In this document: positions 7,821 to 16,794 of the stretch, piece by piece
How the letters are laid out: each line of letters opens with the position of its first letter
Numbering within the stretch: the stretch's first letter is position 1
Origin: JANQEA01 sp964466035
GTDB lineage: Bacteria; Bipolaricaulota; Bipolaricaulia; UBA7950; UBA9294
DNA length: 64,000 bases
Assembly: GCA_964466035.1 (NCBI GenBank)
Contig: CAYXLR010000004.1
Location: 1-64,000, forward strand
Direction of reading: 5' to 3'
Made by a program: the position numbers and the translations under genes
Notes under the pieces: model-generated
Told to the model about the DNA's origin: nothing
What the model saw: only the letters and a program-made list of their open reading frames with translations
Database searches by the model: none

Positions 7821-9092
7821 ATGCAGCAGAAGCTCCGTCTTGTCTGCGTCGGCTGCGGCGCGACCTACGATCCTCCTCGGCTGCACTGCGATCGATGCGA
7901 CGGCCTCTTGCGCTCGCAGTACGCGACCGCCGCCTTCGAGCCGGACGATCGCTCCGACCTCTTCTCGTTCCTCGATTGGCTCCCGTCGACGTCCCCGACG
8001 GACCTCCCCATCGGCGCCGTCGTCTACCGATCGGAGGGGCTGGCTCAACGCCTGGGGTTATCGCATCTCGGCATCGCGTTCAGCGGCTACGCGCCGCGGA
8101 TCGGAGCCACGAACCCGACCGGCTCGTTCAAGGACTTCGAGGCCGCGCCGAGCCTGCTGTACTACCGCGAGCACGGCACCGAAACGCTCGTGCTCGCCTC
8201 CGCCGGGAACACGGGGCGGTCGTTCGCCTACGCGGCCGTCCGGTTCGATTACCCGGTCGTCGTCGTCGTGCCTGAGCGGGCGCTCGACCGGCTGTGGATC
8301 CCCTGCGAGCCGACGAGCGCTATCCGGCTCGTCGCGCTGGAGGGATGCGACGACTACGCCGCCGCGATTCGAGCCGCGGACCGGATCGGCCGCGCGCTCG
8401 GCGTCGCCAACGAAGGCGGCGCGCGCAACGTCGCCCGGCGCGACGGCATGTCCACCGCGATGCTCGAATACGCCAAGCGGACGGGCGCATTGCCCGACCA
8501 CTACGTCCAAGCAGTCGGAAGCGGCACCGGCGCGATCGCCGCCTGGGAAGCGTCGCAGCGCCTGCTCGCCGCGGGCATCGGTACCGACCTCCCGACGCTC
8601 CACCTCTCGCAGAACGCGCCGTTCACGCCGATCCACGACGCCTGGACCCGGAACATCCCGATCGAGCCCGACCGGGACGTCGAGGATCAGCTCCGCCGCA
8701 TCGACCGGATCGACGCCCCCGTGCTGGCCAATCGGACGCCGCCGTACGCCGTCGCCGGCGGTGTGCGCGACGCGCTGACGTCGACGAACGGGCACACCTA
8801 CGCCGTGACCAACGCCGAAGCCCGCGCCGCGGCGGCGCTGTTCGAGGAAGCGGAGGGGCTGGCCATCGGCCCGGCCGCGGCCGTCGCCACGGGGTCGTTG
8901 ATCCAGGCCCTCGAAGCGAAGCGAATCGGACCCGAAGACGCGATCATGCTCCACGTCACCGGAAACGACGAGGAGCTCCTGCGGCGCGACTTCACCCTGC
9001 ACTCGATCGAGCCCGTCTGGAGGGTTCGTCCGGAGGAGATCACGGAGACATCCGTCCGATCGGCTCGCGATCGGCTTCTGCCTTCCCGCTAG
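7821..9092 (+). CDS. Threonine synthase/cysteate synthase-family PLP enzyme
   Basis: A 423-residue fold-type II PLP enzyme. An N-terminal zinc ribbon (CVGCGATYDPPRLHCDRCDG, residues 9-28) precedes the catalytic domain. NPTGSFKDFEA supplies the Schiff-base lysine, ASAGNTGRSFA the substrate/PLP ring loop, and AVGSGTGAIAA the phosphate-binding loop. Threonine synthase normally has NPTGSFKDRG; the DFEA ending is closer to cysteate synthase (phosphoserine plus sulfite to cysteate, on the coenzyme M route). Which reaction it catalyses cannot be settled from sequence. GGGAGGG supports the start. It is not in an operon with amino-acid genes. Confidence 0.75.
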   Translation: MQQKLRLVCVGCGATYDPPRLHCDRCDGLLRSQYATAAFEPDDRSDLFSFLDWLPSTSPTDLPIGAVVYRSEGLAQRLGLSHLGIAFSGYAPRIGATNPTGSFKDFEAAPSLLYYREHGTETLVLASAGNTGRSFAYAAVRFDYPVVVVVPERALDRLWIPCEPTSAIRLVALEGCDDYAAAIRAADRIGRALGVANEGGARNVARRDGMSTAMLEYAKRTGALPDHYVQAVGSGTGAIAAWEASQRLLAAGIGTDLPTLHLSQNAPFTPIHDAWTRNIPIEPDRDVEDQLRRIDRIDAPVLANRTPPYAVAGGVRDALTSTNGHTYAVTNAEARAAAALFEEAEGLAIGPAAAVATGSLIQALEAKRIGPEDAIMLHVTGNDEELLRRDFTLHSIEPVWRVRPEEITETSVRSARDRLLPSR

Positions 9093-9159
9093 TTATCCCT
9101 GCGTTGCCCTGGATCCGTTCTGAACTTTCGCGAGCGCTCTCGGCTCACAAGGCCCGCGG

Positions 9160-12100
9160 TCAGTTGCCCGGTCCCACGCGGAAGATCCACCAGTTCTCGA
9201 ACCGCAGGTCTCCCTCCGGGCACGGCACCGTTTCGATCACACAGAGCGAGTACTCCCCCTCGCTCTCGAAAACGTACGAGATCCCGTAGAGCTCCACGCC
9301 TTCCAGCACGTCGAGGGTTCCGTCGGGATGGGTCATCTCCCAGCGGACCGTCCGATCGTCGACGCATTCCGGCCGGCAGTAGCTCTCAAGCTCGAGATCG
9401 AGGACCCGGCCGTCCTCGATCGACAGCCTGTGATCGAGCACGGGCATCGACGGCGGTTCATCGCCGGATCGATAGAAAAGCTCGAGGCACGGATCGGCCC
9501 CGCACGCGGGGCAGGTTCCGTGCACGACGGGCTCTCCGGAGCGTGGTTGCCGAGGCACCGGGTTCGGCGGGCCCGCGGCATCGACGTTGAACGTGTACGA
9601 GCACGTGTCTCCGTCTTCGCAGGACTGCGTCACCGTGATCGAGTAGGTTCCCTCCACGGGGAAGTCGTACGCCGTACTCGCCGCCGCGACCGAAACGGGC
9701 AGCGGGACGTGGGCGATCGGACTGGTGAGCCAGGCAGGCTGGGCAAGGGGCGGCTGGATCGCAATCGACTGCGTCCCCGGCCCGCAGTTCGGCCCGCAAT
9801 CCCCGACGGCGGCGATGTTCGCTTGAACGCCCTGCTGCACCGTGAGCGCGATCCCACCTGGTGTCATCGGGATTCCGTTCACGCTGGCCGAGACGGAGCA
9901 GAGGCAGCCGACGGGTGGAACCGGCGCGGGAGGAAGCAGGGTGGACGGCTCGCTGACAACGCCGGGCCCGAGCTCACGCCGAGGGCTGGAGGCGACCAAG
10001 TTCCCGGACTCGTCGCGCCCCTCGACGCTCCAGCCGCCCGGTTCGGGGGCAGCGGTTCCCCCTTCGGGAGGATGGCAAACACGCTCCCCGGCACGTCCCG
10101 GGTCCGGCTGGCTGCCGATCGGCTCTTGCTGCCTCTCACACGGGACGCAGCAGCAGGAGCGGCGCTCGGCCAACGGGAAGCCGTGCTCGCATTCGACCGA
10201 AGCGCCGACGAGTTCGCCGCCCTCGAATTCGCATGCAAGCGCGCACGTGAACTCGAGGAAGCAGGCCTTGTCGCCGAGCGCTTGCTTGAGCGCCTCTTCG
10301 AGCCTCTCCGCGCACAAACCCTCGCTGGGGATCCGGATCGTCTGCGTTCCTTGGCCGCAGCAGGCGTCGTACCACGCGTCATCGAGATAGGCCCCGACTT
10401 GGCCGATCCGGGACGAGATCCACGCGAGCTGCTCCTGCCAGTACGCCCGCCGGGCCTCGGCGGCGGCCTCCTCCTGTGCCTCGATCCGGTCGAGCTCTCC
10501 GTCGATGGCGTCGATCTCATCGCGTACGCACTGCTGGCACGCCTCGCACATCGCCTCGATGCGGTCACGTTGGTCGAGAAGCCACTCCAGTGCTGCCTCA
10601 AGGCAGAGGTACGACTCGTACGCGTCCCAGAGTATGGCTCCCATCTCCTCGGCGAAGTTTTCCCAGCCCTCGACGGCGACGGCAGTCGCAGCCGCGGCCT
10701 GTTGCGCCATCGCCTGGACCATCTGGACGATGAACGCAGGGCCCGGCGTGCCGCTCGCCCGCGCGGCGCTCAGAACGCTCTTGATGGTCGCCAGCTTCTC
10801 CTCTACCGTCTGCGCCGCCTCGATCGCGCGACACAGGTCCGGCGACCGACGGCAGACGGCGTCCGTCACGTGCCGCTCGATCAGGTCCTCGATCAACTCC
10901 TCGACATCGGGTGTGAGGAGGCCGACGATCTCGTCGACAAGGGAGATCACCTGGTCCACAAGCGAGAAGAGCCCGTGGTACAGCTCCATCGTGCCGCGGT
11001 GGTCGGCCCCATTGACCCATCGCTCGGCCAGTGCGTCGAGCCTCATGGATTGCACGAACGCGTGCGCATGCAGTGACTGAATGAGACCGACGATCGCGCT
11101 CAGTTCGTCGTTGAGCCCGCGGCAGGGATCGCCGGCACGGCACGGTTCGATCCGGAGACCATCGAGCAACTCGGCGTGCGGGGCCAGCAGCTCCTCGGCG
11201 CTTCGCGGGCAGGTCCCGGGGAGCGGGAGGTCAAGGCCGCCGACCTGGGCGCGATCCGCCTCGTCCCTTCGTTCCTCCAGATGACCGAGCACGTCGGGAA
11301 TGGACGACAGACTTTGCTGGAGCTGGTCGAACATCCTGCCGAGGTTGGCGCAGTACTGCTCGAGATCTCGAAGGTGTGCCTCGCGGGCACGCCGTTCCTG
11401 CCGGAGTTCGGAGGCCCGCGCACGGGGCTCGGGATCCGGAATCAGGGGCGCGAACGGATGAGGCCCGTTGACGACTTCCGGATCGCACTCCTTGGTATGA
11501 TGCACCACCTCGTAGGTCAGGCCGGGAATCCCGAGGCTCTCCCAGCAGTACTGGACGGGCGCGTCGCCCAGGCCCTCGCCCGGAAGCGGGCCGAGGAGCC
11601 GGATCGGAATCGGCAGGCCCGGCGGCGCCGGCTGCAGGCAGACGTCCCCGAGATCGACGTTCTCGCTTCCGAACAGGGAGAACCTCACGACGGGCCGAGC
11701 GACCACGCTCTCGTACCCCGTGACACCGATTCGGAATCCATCCGAGAGCGGCGTCAACCGGAACTCGCGGTCGGCGAGCGGCGACCCCTCGCACTCCATC
11801 AGCCTCCCCGCCACCTTGGTGGACGGCGGAACGGCGACCGTGAACCGCCCCTCGCTGTCGGTCGTCCCTTCCACGCTCTCTCCCTCGTCCTCCGGGACGG
11901 CCTCCTCGGTCGGGGCCCCGAACAGGGATTCCAACACGGGGATCAGCGACGGTGTGGCCGTCGTCTCGGTCACGCCTCGGCCCGACAGCTGCACGACGGT
12001 CTCGATCTCCTGGACGGGGTGGCCGCCGACCGCACGGATGACGAACGAGCATGCGTAGTCGCACGCTTCCCGCGGCGTGAAGGTCACCTCGAAGCTGACC

Positions 12101-12369
12101 GACTGGCCCGGGGCGAGGACCATGCTCCGCGACTCCAGCCCGGCAAGCCCGAACGGCGGGCACGGATCGTGGATGGTGACTTGAGCGGCCGTGTCGCTCG
12201 TTTCGAGCACCTTGAACGTGTAGTGGGCCGTCGCGGTTCGGCCGACGGTCACGTCGCCGAAGTCGATCGCGCTGCTGTCCGCCGGCGGACCCTCGTCCTG
12301 AGAGAGCCCCGCCAGCGATGCGCTCGCGAGCAGTAGAACGACGGCCGGAATCAGAAGCCGTTTGTGCAT
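9160..12369 (-). CDS. Very large secreted protein with ASH-like and Ig-like domains and Cys-rich helical middle
   Basis: A 1069-residue protein starting at MHKRLLIPAVVLLLASASLAG, a signal peptide preceded by GAGGTGG. Residues about 30-130 look like an ASH/choice-of-anchor-D domain (IDFGDVTVGRTATAHYTF, LAPGQSVSFEVTFTPREAC). A carboxypeptidase-regulatory-like stretch (GRFTVAVPP, AGRLMECEGSPLADREF) follows. The middle (about 320-750) is long, helical and rich in Glu, Arg and Cys pairs, probably coiled coil. The end has an Ig/PKD-like segment (EGTYSITVTQSCEDGDTCSYTF). No enzyme motif is visible. Probably a surface or extracellular protein, stabilised by disulfides; function unknown. Confidence 0.7.
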   Translation of the reverse strand: MHKRLLIPAVVLLLASASLAGLSQDEGPPADSSAIDFGDVTVGRTATAHYTFKVLETSDTAAQVTIHDPCPPFGLAGLESRSMVLAPGQSVSFEVTFTPREACDYACSFVIRAVGGHPVQEIETVVQLSGRGVTETTATPSLIPVLESLFGAPTEEAVPEDEGESVEGTTDSEGRFTVAVPPSTKVAGRLMECEGSPLADREFRLTPLSDGFRIGVTGYESVVARPVVRFSLFGSENVDLGDVCLQPAPPGLPIPIRLLGPLPGEGLGDAPVQYCWESLGIPGLTYEVVHHTKECDPEVVNGPHPFAPLIPDPEPRARASELRQERRAREAHLRDLEQYCANLGRMFDQLQQSLSSIPDVLGHLEERRDEADRAQVGGLDLPLPGTCPRSAEELLAPHAELLDGLRIEPCRAGDPCRGLNDELSAIVGLIQSLHAHAFVQSMRLDALAERWVNGADHRGTMELYHGLFSLVDQVISLVDEIVGLLTPDVEELIEDLIERHVTDAVCRRSPDLCRAIEAAQTVEEKLATIKSVLSAARASGTPGPAFIVQMVQAMAQQAAAATAVAVEGWENFAEEMGAILWDAYESYLCLEAALEWLLDQRDRIEAMCEACQQCVRDEIDAIDGELDRIEAQEEAAAEARRAYWQEQLAWISSRIGQVGAYLDDAWYDACCGQGTQTIRIPSEGLCAERLEEALKQALGDKACFLEFTCALACEFEGGELVGASVECEHGFPLAERRSCCCVPCERQQEPIGSQPDPGRAGERVCHPPEGGTAAPEPGGWSVEGRDESGNLVASSPRRELGPGVVSEPSTLLPPAPVPPVGCLCSVSASVNGIPMTPGGIALTVQQGVQANIAAVGDCGPNCGPGTQSIAIQPPLAQPAWLTSPIAHVPLPVSVAAASTAYDFPVEGTYSITVTQSCEDGDTCSYTFNVDAAGPPNPVPRQPRSGEPVVHGTCPACGADPCLELFYRSGDEPPSMPVLDHRLSIEDGRVLDLELESYCRPECVDDRTVRWEMTHPDGTLDVLEGVELYGISYVFESEGEYSLCVIETVPCPEGDLRFENWWIFRVGPGN

Positions 12370-12533
12370 CACAGCAACCACCTCGGAGCCTGAAGTGGAG
12401 CGTTGCCCATGCGTTAGCGGATGCGTGCCATCATAGGACGGCTCCTGCGCGGAAGTCAAGGTCGCATCGCTTCATGGGAATCGGGGAACACGTTCAAGAA
12501 ACCGACCCGTGCTACACTCACCCCACGATCCAA

Positions 12534-12960
12534 ATGAAGACTAAAGAAAGGGCAGCTGTACGTCCTGTGCGATCTGGAGGGCGCGTCGGGGATCTCACCC
12601 GAGAACAGGCAAGCGATGCACCACGGCTCCGATCTGTGGCAGGAAGTGGGCCGCCGGTCCATCACCTCCGACGTGCAGGCGGTCTGCGAGGCGGCGAACG
12701 AGCTCGGGATTGACGGGATCGTCCTCAACGACTCGCACGACAACGGCCATCGCGAGCCGAACGTCTTGGTGAAGGAGCTGCCACGAAACGTCCGGATCGT
12801 GAGGCGGCCGTACCTGCCGGGCAAGCCACGGCGCGCGGTCCGCGGAGAGCCGTTCGGGATCGTCATCGTCGGCCAGCATGCGATGCACGGCGGCGGCGGC
12901 TTCGCGCCGCACACGATCCAGTCCCCACCGATCGGGAAAGTGACGCTGAACGGGACCCCC
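12534..12960 (+). pseudogene. Truncated and frameshifted M55-family D-aminopeptidase (DppA-like)
   Basis: In one frame the sequence reads LYVLCDLEGASGIS, then SDVQAVCEAANELGIDGIVLNDSHDN and IVIVGQHAMHG...HTIQS. This is the N-terminal half of M55 (DppA) zinc D-aminopeptidases, with the metal-binding D-x-E-G and the NDSH motif. No start exists in that frame: a TGA precedes it. The ATG at 12534 is one frame away, and removal of one G from the GGG at 12550-12552 would join them. Homology stops at about 12955-12970, where a different truncated gene begins on the other strand. The C-terminal half is missing. Confidence 0.7.
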
Positions 12961-13309
12961 GATCGCCGGCGCCGAAGGAGGCCGTCTCGCCGAAGACGAA
13001 GAAGCCGCCGTCCCCGGCCGGCGCGACGGACCACGCCTGATCGAACGCGTCGCCGCCCCACGTCCGCTCCCACAGCACGTCCCCCTCCACGGTGAGCTTC
13101 ACCAGCAGCACGTCCCCTTCGCGCGTCGGCGTGTGCACGTGGTTCGTCGCGCCGACGGCCAGGACATGGCCGTCTCCGGCAAGCACGACGTCGAACAGCG
13201 CGCCGTGGTCCGGCCCGGTGAACGTTCGAACCCACGTTTCCTTCGCCGTCGCTCCAAAGGACAGGAGCAGGATCGTGCCCACGATCATCACCCCATACAG
13301 CCTACCCAC
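12961..13309 (-). pseudogene. 3'-truncated secreted beta-propeller-type protein
   Basis: From the GTG at 13309 (VGRLYGVMIVGTILLLSFG, a signal peptide) the frame reads ETWVRTFTGPDHGALFDVVLAGDG, DVLWERTWGGDAFDQAWSVA and DGGFFVFGETASFGAG. These are the repeated blades of secreted delta-60/SBBP-like propellers, which run to several hundred residues. After about two blades the sequence changes into the antisense of the M55 fragment. The 3' part of the gene is therefore missing, either by rearrangement or by a false join in assembly. Confidence 0.6.
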
Positions 13310-13373
13310 GCCGCCATCCTTTCCCGCCGGCTCAGCCGAGGATGCTCGAGGACGTCTCTTCGCCGTCTCCCCG

Positions 13374-13389
13374 GCAACGTTAACGTTGC
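13374..13389. promoter_or_regulatory. 16-bp perfect palindrome between divergent genes
   Basis: GCAACGTTAACGTTGC is its own reverse complement. It lies between the propeller-type fragment (start 13309, minus) and the OsmC gene (start 13453, plus), the usual place for an operator bound by a dimeric repressor. No -10/-35 pair can be fixed around it, so the function is inferred from shape and position only. Confidence 0.5.
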
Positions 13390-13452
13390 GCGACGCCGCC
13401 CCCGCAGTGAACATCACCGAAACTTACGCCGCACATCGCGCGAGGTGAATGG

Positions 13453-13842
13453 ATGAAGATACGGTTCCCCGGAGGCCAACGCGTCGACGCGGAGCACCGC
13501 GGATTCACGATCCGGACCGACCAGAAAGAGACGGCCGGAGGGGAGAACTCGGCGCCGGGTCCGTTCGACCTCTTCCTCGCGTCGATCGGTACCTGCTCCG
13601 GCTACTACGTGTTGGCGTTCTGTCGGAAGCGCGGGATCCCGACCGATGAGATCGAGCTGAGCTTGGAGACGACCCGCAACGAAGAGCGCCGGATGATCGA
13701 ACGGATCGACATCACGGTCCATCTGCCGAAGAGCTTCCCGGAGCGGTACGTCGACGCGTGTCTGAGGTCGATCGACCAGTGCACGGTGAAGAAGCACCTC
13801 GAACGGCCGCCGGAGATCGTCCTCTCCGCCGTGAGGTCCTAG
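13453..13842 (+). CDS. OsmC/Ohr-family protein
   Basis: A 129-residue protein of the OsmC fold. FDLFLASIGTCSGYYVLAFC places the first cysteine at the N-terminus of the central helix, as in OsmC peroxidases. The usual second conserved cysteine is probably the one in IDQCTVKKHL near the C-terminus. OsmC proteins reduce organic hydroperoxides with these two thiols; YhfA-like members may have other roles. The ATG at 13453 follows GAGGTG. A 16-bp palindrome lies 64 bases upstream. Confidence 0.8.
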   Translation: MKIRFPGGQRVDAEHRGFTIRTDQKETAGGENSAPGPFDLFLASIGTCSGYYVLAFCRKRGIPTDEIELSLETTRNEERRMIERIDITVHLPKSFPERYVDACLRSIDQCTVKKHLERPPEIVLSAVRS

Positions 13843-13904
13843 CGGGCGAGGCCGGTCCGCCGGTATCATACCCCCTCGAACCCGAATGCACCGAGGAGGA
13901 TGAA

Positions 13905-14426
13905 ATGTCCGATGGGCAGGCGCGCAGGCGCCGCGAAGAAGAGCGCGACGATCTGACGGGAGAGCACGCGTTCACGGACATCGGTCAGTCGATCCTGGCC
14001 CTGCTGTTCGCCGGTGCGTGGATCGCGGACTCGTTCTTCCTCCACGTCACGACGTTCCTCAACGGGACGATCCATCCCGCAATCCGGATTCCGATCGCGA
14101 CGGTCCTCCTCGGACTCTCCGGCTACATGGCGTGGTCCAGCCATCGGACCATCTTCGGCGAGACACGGCGAGAGCCCCGCGTCGTGCGGGACGGCGTCTT
14201 CTCCGTCGTGCGCCATCCGATGTACCTGAGCGAGATCCTGCTCTACCTCGCTCTGCTCCTGCTGAGCGTTTCCCTGATCGCAGCGGGCGTGTGGCTGGCG
14301 ACCATCGGCTTTCTCCACGCGATCGCGCGAACGGAGGAGCGGCTTCTCGAAGCACGCTTCGGCGACGAGTACGCCGTGTACGTACGCGACGTCGGGATGT
14401 GGTTTCCCCGGCTCCGCAAGCGCTGA
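13905..14426 (+). CDS. Isoprenylcysteine carboxyl methyltransferase-family membrane protein
   Basis: A 173-residue integral membrane protein with four likely helices. The C-terminal signature of the ICMT/PEMT family is complete: GVFSVVRHPMYLSEILLYL, then EERLLEARFGDEYAVYVRDV and a final FPRL. The family methylates isoprenylcysteine, phospholipids or other lipid-linked groups with S-adenosylmethionine; bacterial substrates are mostly unknown. GAGGAGG lies 7 bases before the ATG. The first 25 residues are charged and cytoplasmic. Confidence 0.8.
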   Translation: MSDGQARRRREEERDDLTGEHAFTDIGQSILALLFAGAWIADSFFLHVTTFLNGTIHPAIRIPIATVLLGLSGYMAWSSHRTIFGETRREPRVVRDGVFSVVRHPMYLSEILLYLALLLLSVSLIAAGVWLATIGFLHAIARTEERLLEARFGDEYAVYVRDVGMWFPRLRKR

Positions 14427-14511
14427 GACCCGGCGAAAACCACCACTCCGAAGGACCCCGAGCAACGCCCGGGGTACAATGATCGACCACGAGACCATTC
14501 AGCGAGGAGCG

Positions 14512-15993
14512 ATGAACATGGCCGAGGAGCAGGACAAGACGAGCCCGGAAGAGAAGAAGGACGCCGACGGCAAGGAGAAGAAGCGAAAGCTCCTCGGCAT
14601 CGAGCCGATCGAGACGGAGCACGAGCTCGCTCTCGAGGGCCGGATGCTGAAGTACACCGCCCGGGCCGGCGTCATCCCGCTGACCGACGAGTTCGGCGAG
14701 ACCGAGGCGGAGATCTTCTTCACCGCCTACGAGCTCGCCGGCGCCAACGATCCCGCCGATCGCCCGCTCACGTTCGGGTTCAACGGCGGGCCGGGCTCTT
14801 CCTCCGTCTGGCTGCACATGGGCGCGCTGGGGCCGAAGCGGGTCGTGATGGAGAAGGAAGGGTGGATGCCGGCCCCTCCGTACCGGTACGAGGCCAACGA
14901 GCAGACGTGGCTCGATCGGACCGACCTCGTGTTCATCGATCCGATCGGTACGGGGTTCAGCCGCGCGGCGAAGGAGGACCTCGACAAGAAGTTCTGCGGC
15001 TTCAAGGGGGACATCGAGTCGGTCGGCGAGTTCATCCGGCTGTACCTGACGCGGTACAGGCGATGGTCGTCGCCGCTCTTCCTCGCCGGCGAGAGCTACG
15101 GGACGACGCGCGCCGCCGGGCTGGCGGGCGACCTCGTCGACAAGGGGATCACGTTCAACGGGATCGTCCTCATCTCGACCGTGCTCGACTTCGGCGCGAT
15201 CCGGTTCATGCCGGCGAACGACCTCCCGTTTCAGCTGTTCGTCCCGACGTACGCGGCGACCGCCTGGTACCACGAGAAGCTCGGCGACAAGCTCCAGAAG
15301 CGCGCCCTGCCCGAGCTGATGGCCGAGGTGAAGGCCTGGTCGGAGGGCGAGCTGACGCTCGCGCTGATGAAGGGCGATCGTCTGGACGAGGAGGAGCGTC
15401 GCGCCGTGGCGGAGAAGCTGGCGGCGTACACCGGACTCGACCTCGACTACGTCCTCGGGACGAACCTGCGGATCAACATCTTCCACTTCTGCAAGGAACT
15501 CCTCCGGGACGACAAGCGGTCCGTCGGGCGGCTCGACGCGCGGTTCAAGGGGATCGAGGCCCTGGCGGTGACCGAGCGACCGGAGTTCGACCCCTCGATG
15601 CTCGCCATCACGCCCCCCTACACCTCCGCGTTCAACCACTACGTCCGGACCGAGCTGGGGATCGAGACCGACCTGACGTACGAGACGCTGAACATGAAGG
15701 TAAACGAGAAATGGGAGTGGGAGAAAGGGGAGATGCCCGCCACCGGCGAGGCGCTTCGCGGGGCGATCGCGAAGAACCCGTACACGAAGGTCTTCGTCGG
15801 GCAGGGGTACTACGACCTCGCCACGCCGTCCTTCGCCACCGAGTACATGCTCAGCCACATGAACGTCGACCCGGAGCATCGCGGCAACATCGAAATGGCG
15901 AACTACGAGGCCGGGCACATGTTCTACCTCGACGTCGACTCGCTCGCGGCGTTCAAGGCCGACGTGGACCGTTTCATCCAAGGGGCGACCTAG
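14512..15993 (+). CDS. S10-family serine carboxypeptidase
   Basis: A 493-residue protein with the full S10 catalytic set: FGFNGGPGSSSVWLHMGALGP (oxyanion hole and substrate carboxylate binding), GESYGTTRAAGLA (nucleophile serine), FVGQGYYDLATP (aspartate) and EAGHMFY (histidine). S10 enzymes release C-terminal residues from peptides at acid pH. The start at 14512 is chosen for the GAGGAG just before it; an earlier ATG at 14479 has none. There is no signal peptide: the N-terminus is highly charged (EEQDKTSPEEKKDADGKEKK), so it may be cytoplasmic. A TACAAT box at 14475-14480 is a possible -10. Confidence 0.85.
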   Translation: MNMAEEQDKTSPEEKKDADGKEKKRKLLGIEPIETEHELALEGRMLKYTARAGVIPLTDEFGETEAEIFFTAYELAGANDPADRPLTFGFNGGPGSSSVWLHMGALGPKRVVMEKEGWMPAPPYRYEANEQTWLDRTDLVFIDPIGTGFSRAAKEDLDKKFCGFKGDIESVGEFIRLYLTRYRRWSSPLFLAGESYGTTRAAGLAGDLVDKGITFNGIVLISTVLDFGAIRFMPANDLPFQLFVPTYAATAWYHEKLGDKLQKRALPELMAEVKAWSEGELTLALMKGDRLDEEERRAVAEKLAAYTGLDLDYVLGTNLRINIFHFCKELLRDDKRSVGRLDARFKGIEALAVTERPEFDPSMLAITPPYTSAFNHYVRTELGIETDLTYETLNMKVNEKWEWEKGEMPATGEALRGAIAKNPYTKVFVGQGYYDLATPSFATEYMLSHMNVDPEHRGNIEMANYEAGHMFYLDVDSLAAFKADVDRFIQGAT

Positions 15994-16123
15994 CCGCTCG
16001 CCCCTTCTCCGCTCCGAGAGGCGCTCACTCGCCGCGCCTCGGGGCGTCGTCTCGCAACGATCGCGCCTCGGAGAAGGACAACGACTCACGGCGCACCGAG
16101 ATCGGCAGAAGGAGGAGATTCCC

Positions 16124-16285
16124 ACGAAACGACCGGCCTGGCTCGACCGACTGATCCGGTTCGTCCGGCGGAGACGCCGGCTCCGCAATGCAACATCGAA
16201 GGATCGCCCGTTCGTGCCGCATCGGGACGAGAACCTGGAATCGTACAGCCACGTCCGCGATCGTCAACGGTTCGACCAGCTGTAG
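16124..16285 (+). CDS. Possible small basic protein with non-standard start
   Basis: A 53-codon frame (TKRPAWLDRLIRFVRRRRR..., ending RDRQRFDQL) directly follows a very strong AAGGAGGAG, yet has no ATG, GTG or TTG. The codon at the right distance is ACG (16124), with ATT at 16118 as alternative. The product would be very basic with an acidic-aromatic tail. Either a rare start codon is used, the start is mutated, or the reading is fortuitous. Nothing else is seen in the 351-base gap 15994-16344. Confidence 0.35.
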   Translation, partial: TKRPAWLDRLIRFVRRRRRLRNATSKDRPFVPHRDENLESYSHVRDRQRFDQL

Positions 16286-16344
16286 GCCGCTCTCCGGCCG
16301 ACGAGCGCGGCGTCGGCGCTTCGTCGGGCTTCCGTTGCCGCCGG

Positions 16345-16794
16345 CTAAAAGCCGTCGGCGGGAGCGTCCCACGCGTCCACGACGACGATCTCCTCGCCCT
16401 TGTCTCGGATGACGAGCCGAAGGATGTGCGGGGCCTCGCCTCCGAGGAGAGCCCACCCCCAGGCCGTCCCGCGGAGGTCCCATTGCGTGGGCTCTCCGGG
16501 GCTGCGATTCTGGTTGAGTTCCCGACGGGAGTACTCCCCACTCCAGTAGACGCATACCGAGTACCGCCCCCGCGCCCAGTCGGGGAACCTCTCCTCGTCG
16601 AAGCGGACTTCTTCCGCCTGCTCGTCCCACTCCTCATCTGGCATGTAGATGCCCGTCGGGACCTCTTCGGATGCGACGCCGAACAAGAGGTGCCTCCCTT
16701 GCTCGAGCCATCCCGTGTCCGTTGCGGGGCCGCGCGAACAGCCGTGCACGACGAGGATGAAGAGGCAGATCGCCAACAACGACCGGCACCGCAT
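16345..16794 (-). CDS. Hypothetical lipoprotein
   Basis: A 149-residue protein with a lipoprotein signal (LLAICLFILVVHGCSRG, cysteine at about residue 18). The mature part is Trp- and acid-rich (WDEQAEEVRFDEERFPDW, YSVCVYWSGEYSRRELNQN) and ends in beta-like strands (ILRLVIRDKGEEIVVVDAWD). No family is recognised. GGAGG lies four bases before the ATG at 16794. It diverges from the PpiC lipoprotein gene 226 bases away. Confidence 0.65.
   Translation of the reverse strand: MRCRSLLAICLFILVVHGCSRGPATDTGWLEQGRHLLFGVASEEVPTGIYMPDEEWDEQAEEVRFDEERFPDWARGRYSVCVYWSGEYSRRELNQNRSPGEPTQWDLRGTAWGWALLGGEAPHILRLVIRDKGEEIVVVDAWDAPADGF

Noticed and set aside
7179..8048. Minus-strand frame of 289 codons
   Set aside because: Shadow of the PLP enzyme, the GNAT remnant and the small membrane protein, each better supported.
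12616..13095. Intact 159-residue gene starting MHHGSDLW
   Set aside because: The methionine is internal to M55 homology, which begins about 22 codons earlier; after 12,960 the frame turns into Arg-rich nonsense.
12456..13235. Minus-strand frame of 259 codons across the M55/propeller junction
   Set aside because: It is Arg-rich and antisense to the M55 fragment; the recognisable protein similarities lie in other frames.
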